64,000 bases of DNA from GCA-2687025 sp964473525. GTDB taxonomy: Bacteria; Poribacteria; WGA-4E; GCA-2687025. The notes under the pieces were generated by a model. It searched no databases, was not told the origin of the DNA, and worked only from the letters and a program-made list of their open reading frames with translations. The translations under genes and the position numbers were made by a program. This document shows, piece after piece, positions 50,922-59,451 of the stretch; within the stretch, counting starts at the first letter, position 1, and every line of letters starts with the position of its first letter. The stretch spans positions 35,036-99,035 of the forward strand of contig CAYYPK010000023.1 in assembly GCA_964473525.1 (NCBI GenBank), written 5' to 3'.

Positions 50922-52373
50922 GTGGGCACGCTGATACACCGCACGGCGCTGGACTTGGCAGGCGTGATACGCCGGCGGGAGGCATCTGCGGTCGAAGCCG
51001 TCGAGGCCCACCTCGCGCAGATCGACAAGGTGAACCGCGCGCTAAACGCCGTCGTGACGCTATGCGCCGACGCTGCGTTGGAGCGCGCGCGCGACGCTGA
51101 CACCGCCCTGGCGCGTGGCGAACCGTGGGGGCCGCTACACGGCGTTCCCATCACGGTCAAGGACGCCTTCAACACCGCGGGCGTGAGAACCACCTCCGGG
51201 CATCCGCCGTTCGGCGACGTCGTGCCGGACGCGAATTCCACTACCGTGGCCAGACTGCTCGGGGCTGGGGCGATTCTCCTCGGCAAGACAAACATGCCGC
51301 CGCTGGGCCTGAACTACCAGTGCGAGAACGAGCTGTTCGGCCGCACGAACAACCCGTGGGATGTGACCAGGACACCGGGCGGATCGTCCGGTGGCAGCGC
51401 CGCCGCGATTGCGTCCGGCATGGCGGCACTTGAGCTGGGAGGCGACCTTGCCGGGTCGAGCCGCGTGCCGGCGCACTACTCCGGCGTGTTCGCGATGAAG
51501 CCGACGGAGTTCCTCGTGTCCCGGGCGGGTCGGGCTCGGGGAGGGAGCCACGCGCCGCGCGGGGTACGCCACATGTCGCAGCCCGGCCCTCTCGCGAGGT
51601 CGGCGGAGGACATGTCGTTGGCGTTGCGCCTCCTGGCCGGCCCAGACGGCGTGTATCGCGAGGTACCGCCCGTGCCTCTTCCCGAGCCAGCGACGCGGCC
51701 TCTCGCATCGTACCGCGTGGCCTGGGCGGCCGAGCTCCCGGGCGCGAGACCGTCGCGAGCGATCATAGCTTCCATGTCGGCTCTGGCGGACGGTCTCTCC
51801 GACATCGGCTGCGACATCCGCGAATCGCTGCCGGTCGATTGGTCATTCACGCCGCTCATGGAGACGTGGGGCGAGCTTGCCTACGCCGAGATCGGCTCGC
51901 AGATGGACGAACCCTCGCGTGAGGAGTTCCGCGAGCAGCTGTGCATGGCCCCCGACTCGGACGACGCCTTGCTCCGAGGAGCCTACCGGGGGCTCGACGC
52001 CGACAACCGCGTGTACGCCGCCACGCTGGACCGACGCGACGCGTTGTGCGCGGCGCTAGACGAGCTATTGGAGGAGGCCGACGTGCTGCTGCTTCCGACG
52101 GCGATGACGACGGCGATTCCGCACTGGCCCACGGGAGAGCCCATACCGGTCGACGGTCACGACGTCGCCTACTGGACGGTGGGCCTCGGTTACACGACGC
52201 CGTGCAATCTCACCGGACACCCGGCGGCGACCGCTCCCCTTGGCCTGGCGCCGGACGGTCTCCCCATCGGCGTGCAGGTCATTGGCAGGCGCTGGGGTGA
52301 CATGGAGCTGCTGGGATTCGTCGAACGGTTGTCCGAATACGTCGGGCCCATAGGGCGCCCGAACATCTCATGA
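50922..52373 (+). CDS. Amidase signature family enzyme
   Basis: 483 residues from GTG 50922 with AGGAG close upstream. Catalytic triad elements: the Lys in GVPITVKDAF, the first Ser in TPGGSSGGSAAAIA, and the nucleophile Ser in GGDLAGSSRVPA, where most family members have GTDTGGS. The domain is complete, ending in GVQVIGRRWGD. It hydrolyses an amide; a GatA role is unlikely because no gatB or gatC is present. It is 12 bp after the enolase-superfamily gene and 21 bp before the dehydrogenase. Confidence 0.88.
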   Translation: MGTLIHRTALDLAGVIRRREASAVEAVEAHLAQIDKVNRALNAVVTLCADAALERARDADTALARGEPWGPLHGVPITVKDAFNTAGVRTTSGHPPFGDVVPDANSTTVARLLGAGAILLGKTNMPPLGLNYQCENELFGRTNNPWDVTRTPGGSSGGSAAAIASGMAALELGGDLAGSSRVPAHYSGVFAMKPTEFLVSRAGRARGGSHAPRGVRHMSQPGPLARSAEDMSLALRLLAGPDGVYREVPPVPLPEPATRPLASYRVAWAAELPGARPSRAIIASMSALADGLSDIGCDIRESLPVDWSFTPLMETWGELAYAEIGSQMDEPSREEFREQLCMAPDSDDALLRGAYRGLDADNRVYAATLDRRDALCAALDELLEEADVLLLPTAMTTAIPHWPTGEPIPVDGHDVAYWTVGLGYTTPCNLTGHPAATAPLGLAPDGLPIGVQVIGRRWGDMELLGFVERLSEYVGPIGRPNIS

Positions 52374-52394
52374 CGCTGGGAGGGTTGAGGCTTC

Positions 52395-53342
52395 GTGAAC
52401 ATACTGGTGGGGGACATCGTCCCCGAGGAGTTGCGGGCGCCCATTCTGGCCGCCGCCGGCCCGGACAACACGGTCGTGTTCGCCGAGGAGCGTGGCGACG
52501 TGGAAGAACACGGGCCGAGCGCCGATGTCTTCTACGGGTACGTGACCGAGCGCGCCACTGCCCACCTGCACAACGTCAAGTGGGTGCACACCTGGAGCGC
52601 GGGCGTCGACAAGCACCTGTTCCCCGCGCTGGCGGACCCGAACGTTGTCCTGACCAACGGCGCTGGGACGTTCGGCCCTCAAGTCGCCGACCACACGTTC
52701 GCCCTGCTCCTCGCCCTTGCCAGGGGTCTGCACGAGTTCATGCCGCGTAAGCCGCACAAGAACTGGGAAGGCGCACGCCCGCACATAGACGACATACAGG
52801 GCTTCACCGTCTGCATCCTCGGTATGGGAGGCATCGGCACGCACATCGCGCAGCGCGCCAAGGGCTTCAGCATGCACGTCATCGGCGTCGACGCGTTCCG
52901 AACCGACAAGCCCGATGTCGTTGACGAACTCGTGCCGCTGGCGGGGCTGAAGGACGCGATGAGCCGCGCGGACGCCGTGCTCATCTCCTGCCCCCTAACG
53001 CCAGACACCCGCGGCCTCGTGGACGCCGACAAGCTCGCCGCCATGAAGCCGACGGCGTACTTCGTGAACTGCGCCCGTGGGCCCATCGTCGACGAAGCGG
53101 CGCTCATCGAGGTGCTACGGGAGGGACGCATCGCCGGCGCGGGTCTGGACGTGACGGAGGTCGAGCCGCTGCCCGAGGACAGCCCGTTGTGGGATCTGCC
53201 CAACGTCATCCTGACGCCCCACGCCGCCGCGCGGTCCCAGAACCGCCTCGGACGCCTGATAGATCTGTTCGTCGAGAATCTGCGGCGGTACGTCGCGGGC
53301 GAGCCGCTCCTGAACGTCGTGCGAAAGGATCTGGGATTCTGA
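52395..53342 (+). CDS. D-2-hydroxyacid dehydrogenase
   Basis: 315 residues from GTG 52395. The NAD-binding loop is LGMGGIGTHIA, the substrate Arg is in NCARGPIVDE, the Glu that tunes the catalytic His is in VTEVEPLP, and the catalytic His is in TPHAAARS. Thus all residues needed to interconvert 2-keto and D-2-hydroxy acids are present. It belongs to the catabolic run at 49761-54694, where it could act on a hydroxyacid released by the amidase or dehydratase. Confidence 0.9.
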   Translation: MNILVGDIVPEELRAPILAAAGPDNTVVFAEERGDVEEHGPSADVFYGYVTERATAHLHNVKWVHTWSAGVDKHLFPALADPNVVLTNGAGTFGPQVADHTFALLLALARGLHEFMPRKPHKNWEGARPHIDDIQGFTVCILGMGGIGTHIAQRAKGFSMHVIGVDAFRTDKPDVVDELVPLAGLKDAMSRADAVLISCPLTPDTRGLVDADKLAAMKPTAYFVNCARGPIVDEAALIEVLREGRIAGAGLDVTEVEPLPEDSPLWDLPNVILTPHAAARSQNRLGRLIDLFVENLRRYVAGEPLLNVVRKDLGF

Positions 53343-54694
53343 CCTCAGCTACGCCAACCGTCCGTGAGGACGACCGTCCCAACATACTGTTCCTGTTCCC
53401 GGACCAACTGCGCCACGACTGGGCCGGGCAGGACGCGTCAGTACCCGTCCGTACACCGCATCTGGACGCGTTGCGCGCGCGAGGCGTGACGTTCACGAAC
53501 GCCGTCTGTCCGTCGCCGCTCTGCGCGCCCGTCCGCGCTTGCCTCGCGCTTGGCGTGGAATACGACTCGAGTCCCGTGCAGGGCAACGGCGAGAACGTCC
53601 CGCTGGACGCCGCGACGATCTACGGCGCGATGCGCGATTCCGGCTACCACGTCATGGGTTGCGGCAAGTTCGACCTGAACAAGGGCGATTGCATCGCCGG
53701 CCGAGACGCCTGGGGGCTAGACGGGCGGAAGAACCTGGCCGCGTGGGGGTTCTCTGATGGTGTCAACAACGAAGGCAAGCTCGACGGCGTCAACAGCGGG
53801 CGGGAAACACCTCGCGGGCCGTACATGCAGTATCTGGAGGAGCGCGGCGCGCGCCACGCGCACATCGCGGATTTCGCCGCGCGGAACCGGTGGGCGGCGT
53901 TCCCAACGACCCTCTCCGACGACGACTACTGCGACAACTGGATCGCTCGGAACGGCCTGCAATTGCTGGACGACGCTCCCAGCGACCGACCGTGGTTCCT
54001 GCAAGTGAACTTCACTGGGCCGCACAACCCGTGGGACATCACCGCGGACATGCGAGGGCTTTACGCGGGCATCCAGCTCCCGCCTCCGACGCCGTGCGCC
54101 TCTTTCGAGGCGCGAGCGCACCAGGAAGTCCGTCGCAACTACGCGGCGATGGTCGACAACATCGACGCGTGGGTCGGCCGGTACGTAGACGCGCTCGAGG
54201 CGCGGGGAGAGCTGGACAACACGATCATCGTCTTCAGCTCGGACCACGGGGAGATGCTTGGGGATCGCGAGCGCTGGGGCAAGAACGCGCCCTACCAACC
54301 ATCGGTTGGCGTTCCTCTCGTCGTCGCCGGCGCCGGGGCGCAAGAAGGCGTGACGCGACACGAGCCGACGACGATTCTCGACCTCGCGGCGTCGTTCCTG
54401 GACTGGGCGAACATGGCGCCGACCCACGACATGGAGGCGCGTTCGCTAGTTCCGGCTCTCGCGGGCGGAAGCGACGGCGGACGCGAAGTGGTCCTCTCGG
54501 CGTTGGGGCCGTGGCGTATGGCGTTCGACGGAGCCTGGAAGCTCATACGCCGCGTCGACGGGCCTGACGAGCTGTACGACCTGGACGCCGACCCTCACGA
54601 GTTGGCGAATCTCGCGGGGGATCGACCGGCGGCCGCCGCCCTGGCGCGACTCGGCGCGGAACTAGACAGGCAGGCGTCGCGCGCGGGCGCGTGA
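53339..54694 (+). CDS. Type I (formylglycine-dependent) sulfatase, apparent non-AUG start
   Basis: About 451 residues. The sulfatase fold begins at RPNILFLFPDQLR with metal-binding Asp; CAPVR is the C-x-P-x-R site whose Cys becomes formylglycine; GKFDLNKG, the FTGPHNP strand and SSDHGEMLGD supply further active-site residues. No ATG, GTG or TTG in this frame lies between the upstream stop and the fold start. CTG 53339, overlapping the dehydrogenase stop as CTGA, or ATT 53336, is the likely start, with GGGA/AAAGGA upstream. Starting at 53189 would put ~50 residues inside the dehydrogenase gene. No signal peptide, so intracellular desulfation. Confidence 0.85.
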   Translation: MTSATPTVREDDRPNILFLFPDQLRHDWAGQDASVPVRTPHLDALRARGVTFTNAVCPSPLCAPVRACLALGVEYDSSPVQGNGENVPLDAATIYGAMRDSGYHVMGCGKFDLNKGDCIAGRDAWGLDGRKNLAAWGFSDGVNNEGKLDGVNSGRETPRGPYMQYLEERGARHAHIADFAARNRWAAFPTTLSDDDYCDNWIARNGLQLLDDAPSDRPWFLQVNFTGPHNPWDITADMRGLYAGIQLPPPTPCASFEARAHQEVRRNYAAMVDNIDAWVGRYVDALEARGELDNTIIVFSSDHGEMLGDRERWGKNAPYQPSVGVPLVVAGAGAQEGVTRHEPTTILDLAASFLDWANMAPTHDMEARSLVPALAGGSDGGREVVLSALGPWRMAFDGAWKLIRRVDGPDELYDLDADPHELANLAGDRPAAAALARLGAELDRQASRAGA

Positions 54695-54715
54695 CTCGGC
54701 CGGAGGGACGGACGG

Positions 54716-56581
54716 TCACCCGCTGTTCTCGGGCGGAGCGAGGTCGGCCGCGGGGGTCGCTGCCACGGCATCGCGAAACGCGCCGCCAGCCGCCGGCTGC
54801 GGAGCGCCCTCCTGTCTCTCTCGTTGCGCCTCGAACCCAAACACGGACACGTCGCCCGCGCCCCACGTGGCCTCCGGCACGAACCTGAGTTGAGTTGTCT
54901 CGACGCCCAACGGCACGTACGCCAGGCGTAGCGCGTTCTCGTGTTCGCGGTGGAGTGTCTCCCACCCTCCTCCGCGCCACGCGTCTACCCGATACGCCCG
55001 AGTCAGTGTCGCCGGCATCGCGCGAGGCCCGTCAGGCGGTGGGTAGCTGCACGGCATGCGTTTGGTGTCCGTGAGGTCGCTGTCGAATACGAGGCGCACG
55101 CCGCCTAAAGCGACAGGGGCAGGCCAGCGGAACGTCAACTCGCTGCCTGTCGAGCCGCGCCACCCGTGGGGCTCGTCGCCAATATCGCGGTCGTGACCGT
55201 CCAGCAGCAGCGGAACGCGCTCGCCGTCGCCGGACAGCTCCGCGGAGAGCGACAGCTTGTCCACCGCCCTCGCGCGACCTGGCAGCCAGGCGTCGTCGGC
55301 CATGAGCGAAGCTTGCAGCTCCGGTACGCGCTCTGGGTAGAGGGTGTCGGGAGTTAGGCCGTGGTGGGCGCACATCGCCGCCGCCGTGCCTGCCGCTTGC
55401 CCCATCACGGCGCAAGTCGCCATGACACGTGTAGAGGAGAGCGCCGCGTGCGTAACGGAGACGTTGCGACCGGCGAAGAGCAGGTTCTCGACGTTGGCGG
55501 AATACAGACTGCGATACGGGATGCCGTACGGCGAAGGGGCCGGGTGGAAGATCGTCGGTGGCCCTGGATACAGCATTCCCGCCGGATGGTGATCGTCCAT
55601 AGTCCACCCGCCGTACGCGACGATGTCGTCGAACCGCCCGCCGTCGCGGATGTCGTTCTGGGTCAGGACATGCCCGCCCACGTACCGGCGGCTTTCCCGC
55701 TTGCCAGGGAGAGAGCCCAGCCACTCGAGTCCCCAGTTCTCAGCTTCGTCCCGCTCCGGCGCGCGGTTCTTGATGTAGTCCCAGACGCCGTATCCCACCT
55801 TCAGCAGTTCGTGGCGTATGGCCTCCGAGTCGCCAATCGTGTCCTGTAGGCCGCCTAGCTCGATCCACCAGAAGTTGGCGCCGTGCACGCCGCGGATGCG
55901 GTGCGGCAGGTCTTCGGGCCCGTCGAACGTGTACGCCCATGCCGGCGGGGCGAACGGCTGTGGCTCGGAGGTGCGGCGCATCTGGACGAGTAGCGAGCTG
56001 CCCATCGTCCGGCTGTCGCCGATGGCGGGCTCGATGTCCTCGCCGAACTCCTCGCGAGACTCGCGGCCAACGCGGAAACGGGCGCCGCTGTCCGCCGCGA
56101 GGATGCTGTCACCGGAGCAATCCACGAACACCGACGCCCGGATCGTGTGCATCGTCTGTGTGGTCGTCTGCCAGGCGCGTATGGCGGTCATCTGGATGCG
56201 GTCTCGTTCGCGCTCTGTCGCCGTTCCCGTGCACGCGCAGTTGAGGAACGCGGTCAACCCCGGCTGGAAGTGGATCTTCTCGTACAGGACGCTGTCCCAG
56301 ATGGAGTACGAGCCCGCTGGGTTGCGCCACGCGTTGGCTAGCAGAATCTCCTCGAGGATCCCTGTTTCCTTGTTGTTGCGGCCGTGCGCGCCGCAGATCC
56401 ACATGCGAATCTCCGATGACGCGTTGCCGCCGTATACGGGCCGGTCGTGCACGATGGCCGTTCGCGCGCCCCTGCGCGCCGCTGCTATCGCGGCGCACAT
56501 GCCCGCCATGCCGCCTCCCACCACGCACACATCGAAGTCGTGCGTACACCGATCTACGTCGTCGCGAGTGCGTTCCTGCAT
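54716..56581 (-). CDS. FAD-dependent oxidoreductase (FAD_oxidored family)
   Basis: 621 residues. The ADP-binding loop CVVGGGMAGMCAAIAAARRG (G-x-G-x-x-G) is at residues ~20-40, followed by PVYGGNASSEIRMWICGAHG, typical of the large secreted or cytosolic FAD oxidoreductases found in sugar-catabolic clusters of planctomycetes and poribacteria. The second FAD motif is NLLFAGRNVSVTHAALSSTRVM. The last ~170 residues form a beta-rich extension (LTFRWPAPVALGGVRLVFDSDL) like a discoidin-type domain. No signal peptide. It converges on the sulfatase gene and diverges from the Gfo/Idh/MocA gene. Confidence 0.86.
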   Translation of the reverse strand: MQERTRDDVDRCTHDFDVCVVGGGMAGMCAAIAAARRGARTAIVHDRPVYGGNASSEIRMWICGAHGRNNKETGILEEILLANAWRNPAGSYSIWDSVLYEKIHFQPGLTAFLNCACTGTATERERDRIQMTAIRAWQTTTQTMHTIRASVFVDCSGDSILAADSGARFRVGRESREEFGEDIEPAIGDSRTMGSSLLVQMRRTSEPQPFAPPAWAYTFDGPEDLPHRIRGVHGANFWWIELGGLQDTIGDSEAIRHELLKVGYGVWDYIKNRAPERDEAENWGLEWLGSLPGKRESRRYVGGHVLTQNDIRDGGRFDDIVAYGGWTMDDHHPAGMLYPGPPTIFHPAPSPYGIPYRSLYSANVENLLFAGRNVSVTHAALSSTRVMATCAVMGQAAGTAAAMCAHHGLTPDTLYPERVPELQASLMADDAWLPGRARAVDKLSLSAELSGDGERVPLLLDGHDRDIGDEPHGWRGSTGSELTFRWPAPVALGGVRLVFDSDLTDTKRMPCSYPPPDGPRAMPATLTRAYRVDAWRGGGWETLHREHENALRLAYVPLGVETTQLRFVPEATWGAGDVSVFGFEAQRERQEGAPQPAAGGAFRDAVAATPAADLAPPENSG

Positions 56582-56705
56582 CGCCGGGCTCCGATCAGAG
56601 GCGCAGAGCTGTCGCGGACACCGAACCGGCCCAACAGTAGCCTACGCTCTGGACCGGGTGCGCCCACTAGACTACGCGCGACGGCGGGATGGACACGCGC
56701 GAGCG

Positions 56706-56734
56706 TTGCGTTCGGATCGCGTCGCGTGTAGCGT
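56706..56734 (+). promoter_or_regulatory. Sigma-70-type promoter candidate for the 56768 gene
   Basis: TTGCGT, a 17-bp spacer, then TAGCGT, ending 33 bp before ATG 56768. Confidence 0.4.
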
Positions 56735-56767
56735 ACTGCGCGACCCAGAACCGCCAGAGGTACACAC

Positions 56768-57916
56768 ATGCGCAGTCTGCAGGCGGCCATCATCGGCGCC
56801 GGCTTCATGGGCCCGGTGCACGCAGAGGCGTTGCGCCGTCTCGGTGTCAACGTCCGAGGAGTGTTGAGCAGCTCCGAGAGCAAGTCGCGCGACGCGGCAG
56901 AGAGGCTCGGGGTTCAGACAGCGTATGGTTCGCTCGAGGCGCTCCTCGCCGACGCCGCCGTCGATGTGGTCCACGTCACGTCACCGAACTACCTGCACTA
57001 CGAGCAGGCGTCCGCGGCGCTCACCGCGGGCAAGCACGTCCTGTGTGAAAAGCCTCTCGCGCTGAACACGGAGGAGACCTCCGTTCTCACCGCCCTCGCG
57101 GCGGAACGCGGCCTGGCGGCGGGCGTCAACTACAACATCCGCTTCTACCCGCTGTGCGTCGAGGCGCGGGACCGAGCGCGCGCGGGCGCGATAGGCGAGA
57201 TTCACAGCCTCGTCGGCAGCTACACGCAGGACTGGCTCGTCAAGCGGACGGACTACAACTGGCGCGTACGTGCCGACCGCGCGGGCGAGCTGCGCGCCGT
57301 CGCCGACATTGGCACGCACTGGCTCGATCTGGTTCTGCACATCTCCGGGCTGCGGGTGGCAGCCGTCTTTGCAGACTTGGGCGCCGTCCACGAAACGCGG
57401 CTGCGACCCACGGGCGAAGTCGAGACGTTCGCCTCGGCGAGCGAGGCGCACACGGAGCCGGTCGCCATCGACACCGAGGACCACGGCTCCGTGTTGCTCC
57501 GCTTCACGAACGGCGCGCAAGGATCACTCTGGGTGTCCCAGACGACGCCGGGCAGGAAGAACTGCCTACGGTACGAGATCTCAGGAGGGAACGGGTCACT
57601 GGCGTGGAACAGCGAGACCCCGAACGAGCTGTGGGCAGGATCAAGGGACGCGGCCAACCAGACGCTCGCGCGCGACCCGTCGCTCCTGACGCCCTCCGCC
57701 GCTGCGGTCGCCACGCTTCCTGGCGGCCACAACGAGGGATTCCACGACACCTTCAAGGCGTGCTTCCGCGCGTTCTATGACCGCATCACTGACGGCGCGC
57801 CCGACGCCACGTATCCCACATTCGCCGACGGCCACCGCGAGGTCGCGCTGTGCGAGGCGATCCTCCGCAGCCATCGCGAGGAACGGTGGGTCGAGACCGA
57901 AGGAGATGCCACGTGA
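56768..57916 (+). CDS. Gfo/Idh/MocA family oxidoreductase
   Basis: 382 residues. The N-terminus AAIIGAGFMGPVHAEALRRL carries a standard GxGxxG loop. The signature is HVLCEKPLALN with the catalytic-type Lys, and ADIGTHWLDLVLH supplies the conserved Asp/His of the second domain. This matches glucose-fructose-oxidoreductase-like dehydrogenases. The stop overlaps the GTG of the TIM-barrel gene, so the two are coupled and likely act on the same sugar. Confidence 0.9.
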   Translation: MRSLQAAIIGAGFMGPVHAEALRRLGVNVRGVLSSSESKSRDAAERLGVQTAYGSLEALLADAAVDVVHVTSPNYLHYEQASAALTAGKHVLCEKPLALNTEETSVLTALAAERGLAAGVNYNIRFYPLCVEARDRARAGAIGEIHSLVGSYTQDWLVKRTDYNWRVRADRAGELRAVADIGTHWLDLVLHISGLRVAAVFADLGAVHETRLRPTGEVETFASASEAHTEPVAIDTEDHGSVLLRFTNGAQGSLWVSQTTPGRKNCLRYEISGGNGSLAWNSETPNELWAGSRDAANQTLARDPSLLTPSAAAVATLPGGHNEGFHDTFKACFRAFYDRITDGAPDATYPTFADGHREVALCEAILRSHREERWVETEGDAT

Positions 57917-58833
57917 AGCTAGGATTCGTGAGCGCGATTCTCGAGGATCTGTCGTTCGCCGAGGTGATGGGCTTCGCCGCCGACGCTGGTTTCGACTCCG
58001 TCGAGATCATGTGCTGGCCGAAGGGCAAGGCGGAGCGCCGCTACGCGGGAGTCACGCATATCGACGTGAGCGCGCTCGACGACAGCGACGTGAGTGTCAT
58101 CTCCGACGTGGTCACCGACACGGGTGTGGAGATCAGCGGCCTCGGCTACTACCCGAACCCGCTCACGCCGGATCGAGATGAGGCGGCAACGTACATCGAG
58201 CATATCCGCGCCGTAATCCGCGCCGCTCAGACGCTCGGCCTGCGCAACGTCAACACGTTCATCGGCCGCGACTGGACGGTATCCGTCGACGCGAACTGGG
58301 CGCGTTTCCTCGACGTGTGGCAGCCTCTGATCGCCTACGCCGAAGAGCATGACGTTCTCATTGGCATCGAGAACTGCCCGATGCTCTTCACGGAGGACGA
58401 GTGGCCGGGCGGCAAGAACCTGGCGATATCGCCAGCCATTTGGCGGCGCATGTTTGAGGCGATACCCAGTCCCAACTTCGGGTTGAACTACGACCCGTCG
58501 CATATGGTGTGGCAGCGCATGGACTACCTCGCGCCCATGCGCGAATTCGCCGACCGCATCCACCACGCGCACGCCAAGGACGCCCGCATCGACACGGAGA
58601 AGCTGAACGACGTGGGCATCCTGGCGCATCCGCTGGAGTACCACACCCCGAAGCTACCGGGTCTCGGAGCTGTCGACTGGGGCGCCTACTTCTCGACCCT
58701 GGGCGACACGGGTTACACCGGCCACGTTGCCATTGAGGTGGAGGACCGCGCCTACGAGGGCTCGTTGGAAGCGCGCAAGGCGTCTCTGCGCCAGAGCGGC
58801 AATTACCTCAGGCAGTTCGTGGACTGGCGCTGA
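57913..58833 (+). CDS. Sugar phosphate isomerase/epimerase-like TIM barrel
   Basis: 306 residues from GTG 57913 (AGGAG eight bases upstream), overlapping the previous stop by 4 bp. Barrel landmarks: GFDSVEIMCWPKG, LIGIENCPML with metal-binding Glu, FGLNYDPSHMVWQ (Asp and His), RIHHAHAKDARID (His) and GHVAIEVEDRAY (Glu). This WP-K-type N-terminus with LNYDPSH is common in xylose-isomerase-like proteins paired with Gfo/Idh/MocA dehydrogenases. Substrate unknown; function as a ketose epimerase or isomerase is inferred. Confidence 0.9.
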   Translation: MKLGFVSAILEDLSFAEVMGFAADAGFDSVEIMCWPKGKAERRYAGVTHIDVSALDDSDVSVISDVVTDTGVEISGLGYYPNPLTPDRDEAATYIEHIRAVIRAAQTLGLRNVNTFIGRDWTVSVDANWARFLDVWQPLIAYAEEHDVLIGIENCPMLFTEDEWPGGKNLAISPAIWRRMFEAIPSPNFGLNYDPSHMVWQRMDYLAPMREFADRIHHAHAKDARIDTEKLNDVGILAHPLEYHTPKLPGLGAVDWGAYFSTLGDTGYTGHVAIEVEDRAYEGSLEARKASLRQSGNYLRQFVDWR

Positions 58834-58839
58834 GCTCCG

Positions 58840-59451
58840 CTACCGGACGCCTAGAGCCAGTGACACCGCGACGCTGTGCCGGTTCAGCGTGACCGTGTCC
58901 ACGTCAGGATGGTCGGCGGCGTTCACGCCAGGCTCCAACAGGGAGAAGCGGTAGGTCACCACGCCCTCCAGCCGCCCGTAGTCGAGGATGTTGTCAAGCA
59001 GTCCAACGCGGAAGCCCGCGAACGCCTCAGCCCCGAACGCGTTCTGTATGTTCGCCGGGGCGCCGAACATCTCGTCGAACGAGTAGAACGTCCCGCCCAC
59101 GCCAACGAACGGCGCGCGGCGTCCACCGAAGTGCAAGGCGAACGCGGCGCCGACCGTGCTCACGTCCAGCGTACCCAGCGGCAGCACGCTATCCTCCTTC
59201 GCGCGTGTATCGACGCTGTAGTTCTCGAACGGCACGGAAAGCCGCAGCGTGTCGGGAGCCAGCCACAGGTTGACGGCGACCGATTCCGTCAGGACCGACT
59301 CCACCTCGTTGTTACCCAGCGCTATCCCGCGGCCGACCTCGACTTCGATGTTCTCGACGGCGTCGCGGTACGGCTCGACATCTATGCCCCACGCGGCGCA
59401 CGCCACGGTAGACAGCAGGAGCGCCCCTGCGACGGTCCCTCTAGCGGTCAT
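58840..59451 (-). CDS. Predicted outer-membrane-type beta-barrel protein
   Basis: 203 residues from ATG 59451; the longer frame to 59583 lies inside the transporter gene. The signal is MTARGTVAGALLLSTVACAAWG (cleaved after WG or nearby, or a lipoprotein at C). The mature part alternates hydrophobic and polar residues in many short strands (ESVAVNLWLAPDTLRLSVPF, AAFALHFGGRRAPFVGVGGTFYSF, GVVTYRFSL) and ends HSVAVSLALGVR, as outer-membrane barrels do. It starts 11 bp inside the 3' end of the RND gene, so it is probably translationally coupled to the metal-efflux system. Confidence 0.72.
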   Translation of the reverse strand: MTARGTVAGALLLSTVACAAWGIDVEPYRDAVENIEVEVGRGIALGNNEVESVLTESVAVNLWLAPDTLRLSVPFENYSVDTRAKEDSVLPLGTLDVSTVGAAFALHFGGRRAPFVGVGGTFYSFDEMFGAPANIQNAFGAEAFAGFRVGLLDNILDYGRLEGVVTYRFSLLEPGVNAADHPDVDTVTLNRHSVAVSLALGVR

